A stretch of 64,000 bases of DNA from Vibrio mimicus CAIM 602 (lineage in GTDB: Bacteria; Pseudomonadota; Gammaproteobacteria; Enterobacterales; Vibrionaceae), in the NCBI RefSeq assembly GCF_000338875.1, contig NZ_AOMO01000028.1:1-64000 (forward strand), given 5' to 3'. Numbering within the stretch: position 1 is the stretch's first letter; each line of letters begins with the position of its first letter. The notes beneath the pieces are model-generated. The model ran no database searches. It saw only the letters and a program-made list of their open reading frames with translations, and was not told where the DNA came from. Shown here piece by piece: positions 39,844 through 50,005 of the stretch. The translations under genes and the position numbers were made by a program.

Positions 39844-40137
39844 CTAGGCATCTAAACCTTCAACGATAAAAACACGATAGTCTGCTCCACGATGACGATA
39901 AACCCGAGCCGCTCTATAGGCCGAGCTGCGATACCATCGATGGGCATCTTCCATGGTGCGGAACTTGTTGATAACCACACCATCAACAGGTTCACCTTCC
40001 AACATGTCTAACGCACCGTAAAAGGCCAAACGCTCTATACTGTGTCCTTCACGAGCAAGTGGAGCCAAGCGAGCATAGTTATCCAACTCTGCTTGGTCGG
40101 TCACGCGCTCGCGGATCATCACCACATAAGCACTCAT
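39844..40137 (-). CDS. DUF1330 family protein, 97 aa
   Basis: Starts MSAYVVMIRERVTDQAELDN two bases after the stop of the DJ-1/PfpI gene, so it is probably translationally coupled. It is a ferredoxin-like alpha+beta fold of the dimeric alpha/beta-barrel group: GEPVDGVVINKFRTMEDAHR and YRAARVYRHRGADYRVFIVEG match the DUF1330 pattern. Molecular function is unknown for the family. The remaining 107-base gap to gabD has no terminator that I can see, so all three genes may form one transcript. Confidence 0.85.
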   Translation of the reverse strand: MSAYVVMIRERVTDQAELDNYARLAPLAREGHSIERLAFYGALDMLEGEPVDGVVINKFRTMEDAHRWYRSSAYRAARVYRHRGADYRVFIVEGLDA

Positions 40138-40139
40138 GG

Positions 40140-40826
40140 TTAGTTGCCCACACTCAAGTGGTTGAGCAACAATGTGGCGACGGGAGTCGAAGAGGCGGGA
40201 TTTTGTCCCGTAATCAGCAGACCATCGTCCACCACATACGGAGCCCAATCATTACCACGAGAGAAGATCCCCCCTTTAGACTTCAGCTCATCTTCAACGA
40301 GAAACGGTACAACATCCGTCAGTTCTACTGCGGCTTCCTCGGTATTAGTAAAGCCCGTCACTAATTTGCCTTCGACAAGAGGGCGACCATCAGGCTTTTT
40401 GACGTGACGCAGCACCCCAGGTGCGTGGCAAACCAGTGCGACCGGTTTATTCGCCGCAAGGAAGTCTTCGATCAGCGAGATCGAATGTTTATCTTCAGCC
40501 AAATCCCAGAGTGGACCGTGACCACCAGGATAAAACACAGCATCAAAATCAGCTTGATTCACGCTATCCAAACGCACGGTTGCTGCAAGTTGAGCTTTGG
40601 ATTGTTCATCTGCTGTGAAACGGTGAGTATCATCAGTTTGAAACGCAGGTTCGTTACTTTTAGGGTCGAGTGGAGGCTGCCCACCTTGAGGGGAAGCCAA
40701 TACAATATCTGCGCCAGCATCTTTAAATACGTAATAAGGAGCGGCCAGCTCTTCAAGCCAGAAACCCGTTTTCTTGCCTGTGTTACCGAGCGTATCGTGG
40801 GAAGTTAGTATGATTAGAACTTTCAT
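40140..40826 (-). CDS. DJ-1/PfpI superfamily protein (type 1 glutamine amidotransferase-like)
   Basis: 228 aa; AAGGA precedes ATG 40826. It starts MKVLIILTSHDTLGNTGKKT. The nucleophile elbow is ALVCHAPGVLRHV (Cys near residue 131), with the upstream acid in YPGGHGPLWDLAED. It fits the Hsp31/HchA-like branch that handles glyoxals and protein glycation adducts or acts as a chaperone; which one is not decidable from sequence alone. It heads a minus-strand unit divergent from a LysR gene. Confidence 0.88.
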   Translation of the reverse strand: MKVLIILTSHDTLGNTGKKTGFWLEELAAPYYVFKDAGADIVLASPQGGQPPLDPKSNEPAFQTDDTHRFTADEQSKAQLAATVRLDSVNQADFDAVFYPGGHGPLWDLAEDKHSISLIEDFLAANKPVALVCHAPGVLRHVKKPDGRPLVEGKLVTGFTNTEEAAVELTDVVPFLVEDELKSKGGIFSRGNDWAPYVVDDGLLITGQNPASSTPVATLLLNHLSVGN

Positions 40827-40976
40827 CTTAGGATCCTTCTGTCAAAAAATGCCACGCTAGAGATAGGTAGCTGTCGATATTGGGATTTAGACTTGCCGTG
40901 TCAGCTTGTCGGTAAGACGATAATGACTCCTGCCGATATATTTCAGAAATTTACTTCTATAATTTTAGATATACAC

Positions 40977-41903
40977 ATGAGGCTATATCTGGATGAGATA
41001 CGATCTGAATCTGCTCCCTGTTTTCTGATGTTAATGGAGGAGCGAAGCGTGACTCGGGCTGCAGACCGACTGGGGATAACCCAACCTGCATTGTCCAATT
41101 CTCTGAACCGTCTGAGAGATACTTTTCAAGATCCGCTATTTATCCGAGAGAGGTATGGCATCAAACCAACACCGCTGGCTGAGGAAATTGCGCCAACGAT
41201 TGCAGCCTCGCTGGCGCAGTTGGATGAGCTAATAGTAAACCAGCAAGAGTTTCAACCTGAAAACGCGGAGCGACTATTCACACTTGCGCCCAACAGCTAT
41301 GTGGAACTGGTATTAATGCCAGCTCTTATTGCAAAAGCTCGGGCACTAGCCCCCAAGATCAAGTTCCGAATGACTCCATTTGGCAATGATCTGACCGAAA
41401 CCGGAGCCATTTCTGGCACCACAGCATTAGTACTGGGCAGGATCGTGTCCCCTCCAGATAATTTTGTGGTTCAACATCTTATGGACGATGGACTCACCTG
41501 TGTGGTGCGTAAAGATCATCCTTATATTCAAGACCACATTTCCCGAGAGCAGTATGAGAAACTCAAGCACGTAAACGTACTCCCTCCAGGCAAATTACGG
41601 GCAGGCCTTTTCCAAGCCTTGGAGCAGCAGCACCTCAAACGAGAAGTAGCGGTTTCTGTCACTCATTTTCTCGCTGTACCAGAAATGCTGGCAGTGACGG
41701 ATTACTGTGCAACACTCCCGAAACTCATAGGTAAAAGCCTTGAGCGAGACCCACGACTGAAGATACTGCCAGCTCCCGTTGATCTCGGTACTTTTCCCGT
41801 ACAAATGGGATGGCATGTTCGTTATCGCCATGATCCTGCCCATAAATGGTTACGCTCGATGATCGAAGCGTTAGCCAAAGAGATAACTTCAAAAACCGAA
41901 TAG
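40977..41903 (+). CDS. LysR family regulator, divergent from the DJ-1 operon
   Basis: 308 aa if it starts at ATG 40977 (MRLYLDEIRSESAPCFLMLM), the usual LysR length; ATG 40923 or TTG 40893 would extend it in frame. None has a good ribosome site. The HTH is EERSVTRAADRLGITQPALSNSLNRLR (split: EERSVTRAADRLG, then ITQPALSNSLNRLR; residues 22-48). The effector domain begins RLFTLAPNSYVELVLMPAL. Divergent LysR genes usually regulate the neighbouring operon. A TATAAT at 40958-40963 overlaps TCTA-N6-TAGA, a possible autoregulatory site. Confidence 0.87.
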   Translation: MRLYLDEIRSESAPCFLMLMEERSVTRAADRLGITQPALSNSLNRLRDTFQDPLFIRERYGIKPTPLAEEIAPTIAASLAQLDELIVNQQEFQPENAERLFTLAPNSYVELVLMPALIAKARALAPKIKFRMTPFGNDLTETGAISGTTALVLGRIVSPPDNFVVQHLMDDGLTCVVRKDHPYIQDHISREQYEKLKHVNVLPPGKLRAGLFQALEQQHLKREVAVSVTHFLAVPEMLAVTDYCATLPKLIGKSLERDPRLKILPAPVDLGTFPVQMGWHVRYRHDPAHKWLRSMIEALAKEITSKTE

Positions 41904-42058
41904 GACTATCTTGATATTGGTTGATACCCACAATGATTAAACCATGCCATTGCTTTCAGTACATAGCTGAGAGAATATCTATGCCTTTGGTGAGTAAATG
42001 GGTACTGGTCGCATACAAATGGCTGGTTCTATAAAGACTTTCTGTATTGGGGAAATAG

Positions 42059-42502
<444 letters not shown>

Positions 42503-42523
42503 GCAAGCAATCGAATCGATACC

Positions 42524-42552
42524 AAGAGCGGCGAATATGCCGCTCTTTTTTA
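42524..42552 (+). terminator. Terminator between mioC and oriC
   Basis: AAGAGCGGC/GCCGCTCTT stem, six-base loop, then T's. It would keep mioC transcription out of the origin. Confidence 0.88.
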
Positions 42553-42890
42553 TGCTCTGTGGATAAACAAGAGCAATATGGAAAATCAAATGCTGATTTT
42601 TTAAGCAATCAGTATGTGGATAACTACACTATTATCCGGTGATCTTCCTATAGTTATCCATATAATAAGTTTTAGATCTCCAAGTGCCTGTGTATAACAT
42701 AGGATTTTGATCCCAGCTAATCCTTGATCAGATCAGTGCTTGATCACATGATCTGATCCTTTCAAATTGCATGATCTTGTTGATCATTTTTTACTTATCC
42801 ACAAGGATCATGCTCCTTAATAGTAGATCTAATAAAAAGATCTCTATATAGATCTTTATATATATTTAATTGCCTCTCACGATCGAAAAA
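42553..42890. other. oriC: Chromosome replication origin oriC
   Basis: Four 9-mers match TTATNCACA exactly: 42558-42566 (-), 42615-42623 (-), 42689-42697 (-, TTATACACA) and 42795-42803 (+). TTATCCATA at 42654-42662 has one mismatch. Fifteen GATC sites lie between about 42640 and 42885, for Dam methylation and SeqA. The unwinding element is at 42826-42863: three tandem AT-rich units each starting GATCT (42826, 42839, 42851), like the E. coli 13-mers. The position between mioC and mnmG is that of gammaproteobacterial origins. Confidence 0.95.
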
Positions 42891-42902
42891 GCAGGAAAGC
42901 GA

Positions 42903-42931
42903 TTTTCTAGCCAACCGAAAGAGGTTAGAAT
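42903..42931 (+). promoter_or_regulatory. Candidate mnmG promoter
   Basis: TAGAAT at 42926-42931 with TTTTCT 17 bases upstream. AAAGAGG/CCTCTTT arms flank the -10. Transcription would start at the right edge of oriC. Confidence 0.45.
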
Positions 42932-42979
42932 ACGCCTCTTTTGTTAACCCATAGTCTCAATGAATACCTGAGGTCGTTC

Positions 42980-44875
42980 ATGCTTTATCACGAAACATTT
43001 GACGTCATTGTGGTTGGTGGCGGTCACGCAGGAACGGAAGCCGCACTCGCTGCAGCACGTACAGGACAGCGTACGTTACTTCTCACTCACAATATTGATA
43101 CCTTAGGCCAAATGTCCTGTAACCCTGCTATCGGCGGGATCGGCAAAGGACATTTAGTCAAAGAAGTGGATGCGATGGGCGGTTTGATGGCACAAGCTAT
43201 CGATCACGCAGGTATTCAATTCCGAACGCTGAACGCCTCGAAAGGCCCAGCTGTTCGCGCTACGCGTGCGCAGGCTGATCGTGCGCTCTATAAAGCTTAT
43301 GTGCGTAGCGTTCTGGAAAACACACCGAATCTCACTCTGTTCCAACAAGCCGTGGATGATGTGATCGTCGAAAATGATCATATTCGCGGTGTAGTCACCC
43401 AGATGGGGCTGAAGTTTCATGCCAAAGCGGTGGTATTGACTGTAGGTACCTTCCTTGGCGGTAAGATCCACATTGGTCTAGAAAACTTCGCGGGTGGTCG
43501 CGCAGGGGATCCTCCATCGATCGCTTTGGCACACCGTCTACGTGAACTGCCATTTCGTGTTGATCGATTAAAAACAGGCACCCCCCCACGTATTGACGCC
43601 AATAGTGTTGATTTCTCGGTTCTGGAAGCGCAGCACGGTGACAATCCAACCCCTGTTTTCTCATTTATGGGTAAACGTGAGCATCATCCACGCCAAATTC
43701 CGTGCTACATCACGCATACCAATGAGCGTACCCATGATGTGATCCGCGCAAACCTAGATCGCAGCCCTATGTATGCTGGGATCATCGAAGGGATCGGCCC
43801 TCGTTACTGCCCATCGATCGAAGATAAGGTGATGCGTTTTGCAGATAAAAACAGCCATCAGATCTTTATCGAGCCAGAAGGTTTAACCACCACCGAACTC
43901 TATCCGAACGGAATTTCCACCAGCTTGCCATTTGATGTACAAGTGCAAATCGTGCGTTCAATGAAAGGTTTTGAGAATGCACATATTGTTCGTCCGGGCT
44001 ACGCGATTGAATACGATTTCTTCGATCCGCGTGATTTGAAGCAGACTTACGAAACCAAATTTATCCATGGTTTGTTCTTTGCAGGCCAGATCAACGGTAC
44101 GACGGGTTACGAAGAAGCGGCGGCACAAGGCTTAATGGCGGGTTTAAACGCAAGTTTGTACAGCCAAGACAAAGAAGGCTGGAGCCCACGTCGCGATCAA
44201 GCCTACATGGGTGTGTTGATTGACGATCTCTCAACAATGGGGACGAAAGAGCCGTACCGCATGTTCACTTCTCGTGCTGAATATCGTCTGCTGCTACGTG
44301 AAGACAACGCCGATCTGCGTTTGACGGAAAAAGCCCGCGAACTGGGTTTGGTGGATGATGAGCGTTGGGCGCGTTTCAACCAAAAAATCGACAACATGGC
44401 GAAAGAGCGTCAGCGTCTGCAAGAAACTTGGATGAATCCAAATTCTGTTGGCGTAGAACAGCTCAATGCTTTGCTGAAAACACCAATGTCGCGTGAGGCC
44501 AGCGGTGAAGATTTGTTGCGTCGCCCTGAAATGACCTATGAATTGCTCACCACTTTGCCAGCATTCACTCCAGCATTGGAAGATAGCGAAGCCGCTGAGC
44601 AAGTCGAAATTCAAGTGAAATACGATGGTTACATTCAACGCCAGCAAGATGAAATTGAAAAATCACTGCGCCACGAACACACCAAGTTGCCTATAGATCT
44701 GGATTACAAGCAAGTTAAAGGACTGTCTAACGAAGTGGTTCTGAAGTTAAGTACGGCTAAGCCAGAAACTATTGGTATTGCTTCACGCATCTCCGGCATC
44801 ACTCCAGCGGCGATTTCCATTTTGTTGGTTCACCTGAAAAAACACGGCATGCTGAAGAAGGGAGAAGCGGCGTAA
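42980..44875 (+). CDS. mnmG: tRNA uridine-5-carboxymethylaminomethyl synthesis enzyme MnmG (GidA)
   Basis: 631 aa from [23 protein letters not shown] 42980 has GAGG upstream and gives the family length. The FAD dinucleotide fold [19 protein letters not shown] (near residue 12), [19 protein letters not shown] (near 45) and [17 protein letters not shown] (near 370) are intact; the C-terminal helical domain binds MnmE and tRNA. With MnmE it modifies wobble U34. Its stop overlaps the rsmG start. Confidence 0.98.
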   Translation: MLYHETFDVIVVGGGHAGTEAALAAARTGQRTLLLTHNIDTLGQMSCNPAIGGIGKGHLVKEVDAMGGLMAQAIDHAGIQFRTLNASKGPAVRATRAQADRALYKAYVRSVLENTPNLTLFQQAVDDVIVENDHIRGVVTQMGLKFHAKAVVLTVGTFLGGKIHIGLENFAGGRAGDPPSIALAHRLRELPFRVDRLKTGTPPRIDANSVDFSVLEAQHGDNPTPVFSFMGKREHHPRQIPCYITHTNERTHDVIRANLDRSPMYAGIIEGIGPRYCPSIEDKVMRFADKNSHQIFIEPEGLTTTELYPNGISTSLPFDVQVQIVRSMKGFENAHIVRPGYAIEYDFFDPRDLKQTYETKFIHGLFFAGQINGTTGYEEAAAQGLMAGLNASLYSQDKEGWSPRRDQAYMGVLIDDLSTMGTKEPYRMFTSRAEYRLLLREDNADLRLTEKARELGLVDDERWARFNQKIDNMAKERQRLQETWMNPNSVGVEQLNALLKTPMSREASGEDLLRRPEMTYELLTTLPAFTPALEDSEAAEQVEIQVKYDGYIQRQQDEIEKSLRHEHTKLPIDLDYKQVKGLSNEVVLKLSTAKPETIGIASRISGITPAAISILLVHLKKHGMLKKGEAA

Positions 44876-45507
44876 TGAATCCGTTACGAGTCAAATTAGA
44901 CGCCCTGATCAGTAACACCACGCTATCGGTGACGGAGCAGCAACGTGAGCAGTTAGTCGGTTATGTGCAACTGCTCGATAAATGGAACAAAGCGTACAAC
45001 CTAACGTCTGTGCGTGATCCAATGGAAATGCTGGTGAAACACATTCTCGATAGTCTGGTAGTGAGTGTGCATCTTGAAGGTGAACGCTTTATTGATGTTG
45101 GAACTGGACCAGGGTTACCTGGGATCCCTCTGGCGATCATGCATCCGGATAAACAATTTGTGTTGCTTGATAGCCTCGGTAAGCGGATCCGTTTTTTGAA
45201 ACAAGTGATCCACGAACTCAAGATCAACAATGTTTTACCTGTTCAGAGCCGAGTCGAAGAATTCGATCCTGAGCAAGGTTTTGATGGTGTGCTGAGTCGA
45301 GCCTTTGCTTCCATGACCGATATGGTTAATTGGTGCCAGCATCTGCCTAAACCGAACGGTGGAGTGTTTTTAGCACTTAAAGGCGTACGACCTGACGATG
45401 AAATCACCCTACTCCCAGAGTGGTGTTCTGTGACCGATATCAAAGCTTTGCAAGTTCCTGAGTTGGAAGGTGAGCGTCATCTTGTAATCTTATCGCGCAA
45501 GGGATAA
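44875..45507 (+). CDS. rsmG: 16S rRNA m7G527 methyltransferase RsmG (GidB)
   Basis: 210 aa; ATG overlaps the mnmG stop (TAATG). SAM-binding motif [18 protein letters not shown] (near residue 70), [12 protein letters not shown] and [14 protein letters not shown]. It methylates G527 of 16S rRNA; loss gives low-level streptomycin resistance in many bacteria. Conserved mnmG-rsmG-parA-parB order. Confidence 0.97.
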   Translation: MNPLRVKLDALISNTTLSVTEQQREQLVGYVQLLDKWNKAYNLTSVRDPMEMLVKHILDSLVVSVHLEGERFIDVGTGPGLPGIPLAIMHPDKQFVLLDSLGKRIRFLKQVIHELKINNVLPVQSRVEEFDPEQGFDGVLSRAFASMTDMVNWCQHLPKPNGGVFLALKGVRPDDEITLLPEWCSVTDIKALQVPELEGERHLVILSRKG

Positions 45508-45521
45508 TAGCGAGGCATACC

Positions 45522-46295
45522 GTGGGTAAAATCGTAGCAATCGCCAATCAGAAAGGCGGAGTTGGGAAAACAACAACTTGTATTAATCTGGCGGCCTCTA
45601 TGGCCGCGACCAAACGCAAAGTACTTGTCGTGGATCTTGACCCGCAAGGTAATGCCACTATGGCTAGTGGGGTCGATAAATATCAGGTTGATTCCACTGC
45701 TTATGAACTTTTGGTTGAGGGTGCACCGTTTGACCAAGTGGTATGCCGCAAAACAACCGGACATTACGATTTGATTGCGGCCAATGGTGATGTGACCGCC
45801 GCCGAAATCAAATTGATGGAAGTCTTTGCCCGTGAAGTGCGCTTAAAAAATGCTTTGGCGTCAGTGCGTGATAACTATGATTTCATCTTTATTGATTGTC
45901 CGCCTTCTTTAAACCTTCTTACAATCAATGCCATGGCAGCAGCAGATTCTGTGCTGGTTCCTATGCAATGTGAGTATTTTGCGTTGGAAGGTTTAACTGC
46001 ATTGATGGATACGATCAGCAAATTAGCAGCCGTGGTGAACGATAACCTCAAGATAGAAGGTATATTGCGTACAATGTACGATCCACGTAATCGCTTAGCC
46101 AATGAAGTGTCTGATCAATTGAAAAAACACTTCGGTAGTAAAGTCTATCGTACGGTTATTCCACGTAATGTTCGTTTGGCGGAAGCGCCAAGTCATGGTA
46201 AGCCAGCGATGTATTACGATAAGCAATCGGCAGGGGCTAAGGCCTATTTGGCATTAGCTGGCGAGATGTTACGTCGCGAAGAGATTCCCGCATAA
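45522..46295 (+). CDS. parA: Chromosome partitioning ATPase ParA
   Basis: 257 aa from a GTG start with GAGG upstream. Deviant Walker A NQKGGVGKTTTCINLA (near residue 9), DLDPQGNATMASG (near 38) and IIDCPPSLNLLTINA-like block at 123 (FIDCPPSLN) are intact. It is the short ParA/Soj type without a DNA-binding N-terminus. In V. cholerae ParA1 pulls the chromosome I origin to the old pole through a ParA gradient and the polar protein HubP. parB follows after 23 bases. Confidence 0.97.
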   Translation: MGKIVAIANQKGGVGKTTTCINLAASMAATKRKVLVVDLDPQGNATMASGVDKYQVDSTAYELLVEGAPFDQVVCRKTTGHYDLIAANGDVTAAEIKLMEVFAREVRLKNALASVRDNYDFIFIDCPPSLNLLTINAMAAADSVLVPMQCEYFALEGLTALMDTISKLAAVVNDNLKIEGILRTMYDPRNRLANEVSDQLKKHFGSKVYRTVIPRNVRLAEAPSHGKPAMYYDKQSAGAKAYLALAGEMLRREEIPA

Positions 46296-46318
46296 AACAA
46301 CTATAGGAATTCGTTTAC

Positions 46319-47200
46319 ATGACTAAACGTGGTTTAGGAAAGGGACTGGATGCACTGCTGGCAACCAGTTCGTTAGCTCGCGAAAAACAACAAGTGGCTT
46401 CACTGAGTCAGTCGATGTCGACTGAAGGTGAGCTGGCTGATTTGTCCATTTCTAACCTTAAACCCGGTATCTATCAGCCGCGTAAAGATCTCTCGCCAGA
46501 AGCTCTAGAAGAGCTGGCTGCCTCTATTCAATCCCAAGGCATTATTCAGCCGATTGTTGTGCGCCACTTGTCAACGGGAGGCTATGAGATCATTGCCGGT
46601 GAACGTCGTTGGCGTGCAGCCAAGCAAGCAGGCTTAAAGCAAGTGCCTTGTTTGATCAAGCAAATAGAAGATCGTGCAGCGATCGCCATGGCCTTGATCG
46701 AGAACATTCAGCGTGAAGATCTGAATGCGATGGAAGAAGCGCAAGCCTTAGAGCGTTTGCAAAACGAATTTAGCCTCACCCACCAACAAGTGGCTGAGGT
46801 GATTGGTAAGTCACGTACAACAGTGACTAACCTACTGCGTCTTAACCAATTGAGTGATGACGTGAAGCGTTTGCTGGAAACTAAACAGCTGGAAATGGGC
46901 CATGCTCGTGCCCTGCTTATGCTAGAAGGTGAGCAACAAGTTGAAGTAGCCCAGCAGGTGGCGAAGAAGCAGATGACAGTTCGTCAGACCGAACAGCTTG
47001 TAAAAAAATGCTTAACTGACCCCTCTGACACAAAAAACGTGTCAGAAGACCTAGAAATACAGCAAATGTCACAAAATTTAAGTGAAAAATTGGCAGCAAA
47101 AGTCTCTATAGTGAGATCTCTAAACGGTAAATCGAAAGTGACGATTAGTCTTGATGAACCTCACAAATTAGAGCTACTGATTGCCAAGCTACAAAACTAA
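46319..47200 (+). CDS. parB: Chromosome partitioning protein ParB
   Basis: 293 aa. The CTP-binding N-terminal domain carries GIYQPRKDL, the key GERRWRAAKQAG (near residue 95) and ENIQREDLNAMEEA. The central HTH (THQQVAEVIGKSRTTVTNLLRL split at GKSRTT, near 158-180) reads parS. The C-terminal dimerisation domain ends at SLDEPHKLELLIAKLQN. It spreads on DNA around parS and stimulates ParA. No consensus parS 16-mer was noticed in this window. Confidence 0.97.
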   Translation: MTKRGLGKGLDALLATSSLAREKQQVASLSQSMSTEGELADLSISNLKPGIYQPRKDLSPEALEELAASIQSQGIIQPIVVRHLSTGGYEIIAGERRWRAAKQAGLKQVPCLIKQIEDRAAIAMALIENIQREDLNAMEEAQALERLQNEFSLTHQQVAEVIGKSRTTVTNLLRLNQLSDDVKRLLETKQLEMGHARALLMLEGEQQVEVAQQVAKKQMTVRQTEQLVKKCLTDPSDTKNVSEDLEIQQMSQNLSEKLAAKVSIVRSLNGKSKVTISLDEPHKLELLIAKLQN

Positions 47201-47209
47201 GTGAGATAA

Positions 47210-47223
47210 TTGATTTAAATCAA
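47210..47223. promoter_or_regulatory. Perfect FNR-type palindrome between parB and atpI
   Basis: TTGATTTAAATCAA matches TTGAT-N4-ATCAA exactly. A second short inverted repeat, TGTGAT-AA-ATCACA, follows at about 47226-47239. The FNR-like site is about 115 bases before the start site expected from the atp -10, too far for class II activation. Confidence 0.55.
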
Positions 47224-47297
47224 TTGTGATAAATCACATTGTTTATGCGGAAGTTGTCGGATTGTATGCAAAATTGTAACTTTTTGCGGTGTTTTCA

Positions 47298-47325
47298 TTG
47301 CAATCAGTTGATGCCACCGTATAAT
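47298..47325 (+). promoter_or_regulatory. Candidate atp operon promoter
   Basis: TTGCAA (47298-47303), 16-base spacer, TATAAT (47320-47325), about 65 bases before atpI. Confidence 0.6.
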
Positions 47326-47389
47326 TTTCGCCAATTCCCCAGTCCGAAAAAGCGGTTCGAGCTGTGGTGATTACTAGAGGTAAGAATAC

Positions 47390-47778
47390 ATGGTAGCTGT
47401 GCTAGCGAGGCAAGGACGAGAGCTTGCAAAGCGATTGTTATTGATCCAGTTCAGTGCGGTTATGGTTGCGGCAGCTGCGTTTACAGTGGCTGTGAATGGT
47501 GATTGGGGCTTTCAGCCTTGGTTGGTGGTGGTATTTTTGTCATTGCTAACGCTGTTTTTGCGTGTTGTGCTTTCCTGTTTGCAGGGGCTAGGGCGTTAAA
47601 AATGGTCGCGATCTCGTTTTACACGGGCGAAGCTCTGAAAATTCTGATCACCATAGTCCTGTTCTCCGTTGCCTACATGTATATGCAGTTGGAACTTGTT
47701 CCACTGAAGCTAACCTATTTGCTGGCTCTAGGTATCAATATCTGTGCGCCAGTGCTATTCATTAACAACAAAAAATAG
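47390..47778 (+). pseudogene. atpI: F0F1 ATP synthase subunit I, frameshifted
   Basis: The first frame reads MVAVLARQGRELAKRLLLIQ to GDWGF and then continues out of frame (QPWLVVV..) to a stop at 47599. The family protein continues SALVGGGIFVIANAVFAC in another frame to NNKK at 47778. One T missing in the TTT at 47510-47512 (GGC-TTT-TCA expected) explains it; the restored length is about 129 aa, as in V. cholerae. AtpI is a four-helix membrane protein that helps c-ring assembly and possibly Mg2+ handling; it is dispensable in E. coli. The rest of the operon is intact. True null or sequence error. Confidence 0.85.
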
Positions 47779-47783
47779 GATGA

Positions 47784-48599
<816 letters not shown>

Positions 48600-48642
48600 T
48601 AAATTGAATTTTTAATACCCATTGAATCTTTGGAGAAATTAG

Positions 48643-48900
<258 letters not shown>

Positions 48901-48973
48901 TCAAGCTTTGTCCTGACAAATCGATAAGATTTGTCGTTGATTAACACTAAGTCCACTTTAGGGGGTAGCTGTT

Positions 48974-49444
48974 GTGAATATGAACGCAACTCTGCTAGGT
49001 CAAGCAATTGCCTTTGGTATGTTTGTGTGGTTCTGCATGAAGTATGTGTGGCCACCAATTATCAAAGCAATTGAAGATCGTCAGAAGAAAATTGCTGATG
49101 GTTTGCAAGCCGCTGAGCGTGCAAAGAAAGATCTAGACCTGGCACAAGCTAATGCTTCTGATCAATTGAAAGAAGCAAAACGCACAGCAACTGAGCTCAT
49201 TGAGCAAGCGAATAAACGTAAAGCGCAAATCATCGACGAAGCGCGTGAGGAAGCTCAGGCAGAACGCCAGAAAATCCTGACTCAAGCTGACGCCGAGATT
49301 GAAGCAGAACGTAACCGTGCTCGTGATGAGCTGCGTAAACAGGTTGCAACTCTGGCAATTGCTGGTGCTGAGAAAATTCTTGAGCGTTCAATCGATAAAG
49401 ATGCGCATAAAGATATTCTCGACAACATTACTGCAAAACTTTAA
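48974..49444 (+). CDS. atpF: ATP synthase F0 subunit b
   Basis: 156 aa from a GTG start preceded by AGGGGGT; an ATG two codons later is an alternative. One N-terminal membrane helix (residues 5-25) is followed by a long charged coiled coil ([20 protein letters not shown]...[15 protein letters not shown]). It is the peripheral stalk, dimeric. Confidence 0.97.
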   Translation: MNMNATLLGQAIAFGMFVWFCMKYVWPPIIKAIEDRQKKIADGLQAAERAKKDLDLAQANASDQLKEAKRTATELIEQANKRKAQIIDEAREEAQAERQKILTQADAEIEAERNRARDELRKQVATLAIAGAEKILERSIDKDAHKDILDNITAKL

Positions 49445-49458
49445 CGGAGGGGGCGCAT

Positions 49459-49992
49459 ATGTCGGATTTGACTACAATCGCACGCCCCTACGCTAAAGCA
49501 GCCTTTGATTTTGCGGTAGAAAAACAGCAACTGGACAATTGGAACCAGATGCTTGCTTTCGCCGCTGAAGTCGCAAAAAACGAACAAATGCACGAGCTGT
49601 TAACCAGCTCGGGCTCAGCTAGTAAATTGGCTGAGATTTTTATTGCAGTTTGTGGCGAACAGCTTGATGGTCATGGCCAAAACCTGATTAAGGTAATGGC
49701 AGAAAATGGTCGTTTGTTGGCAGTTCCTGCGCTTTATGAGCACTTTGCTGTGCTAAAGCAGGAACATGAGAAGAAAGTGGATGTGGAAGTGATTTCCGCC
49801 ACTGAACTCAGTGAACAACAGCGTTCAGAAATTGGCAGCAAGCTTGAGCAGCGTTTAGAGCGCAAAGTTCAGCTGAATTGCAGTGTAGATGAGACTCTGC
49901 TTGGCGGGGTTATTATTCGAGCCGGAGACTTAGTCATCGATAACTCAGCACGCGGACGTTTGAAGCGTCTGAGCGATGCATTGCAGTCTTGA
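49459..49992 (+). CDS. atpH: ATP synthase F1 subunit delta
   Basis: 177 aa, starting [20 protein letters not shown] after a strong GGAGGGGG. The C-terminal signature [25 protein letters not shown] stretch is present ([15 protein letters not shown]). It joins the b stalk to the top of F1. 14 bases separate it from atpA. Confidence 0.97.
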   Translation: MSDLTTIARPYAKAAFDFAVEKQQLDNWNQMLAFAAEVAKNEQMHELLTSSGSASKLAEIFIAVCGEQLDGHGQNLIKVMAENGRLLAVPALYEHFAVLKQEHEKKVDVEVISATELSEQQRSEIGSKLEQRLERKVQLNCSVDETLLGGVIIRAGDLVIDNSARGRLKRLSDALQS

Positions 49993-50005
49993 TGGGGATT
50001 GGAGC

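Larger units (their letters stand above)
38245..42050. other. Accessory block between mnmE and mioC
   Basis: Four genes not present between mnmE and mioC in the V. cholerae reference as I remember it (where the two are neighbours): minus-strand DJ-1/PfpI, DUF1330 and a broken gabD, plus a divergent LysR regulator. No transposase, integrase, tRNA or obvious flanking repeat is visible, so how it came here is unknown. The left edge is just after the mnmE terminator; the right edge is between the LysR stop and mioC. Confidence 0.6.

Noticed and set aside
41981..42034. 17-codon ORF (+), MPLVSKWVLVAYKWLVL, upstream of mioC
   Set aside because: Hydrophobic and preceded by GAGA, but too short to support without conservation data.
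38245..42050. Defence island or mobile element next to oriC
   Set aside because: The genes are metabolic/stress families and a regulator; no nuclease, integrase, transposase or toxin-antitoxin features.
47226..47239. TGTGAT-AA-ATCACA as a CRP site
   Set aside because: Half-sites are right but the spacing is two bases short of the CRP consensus.
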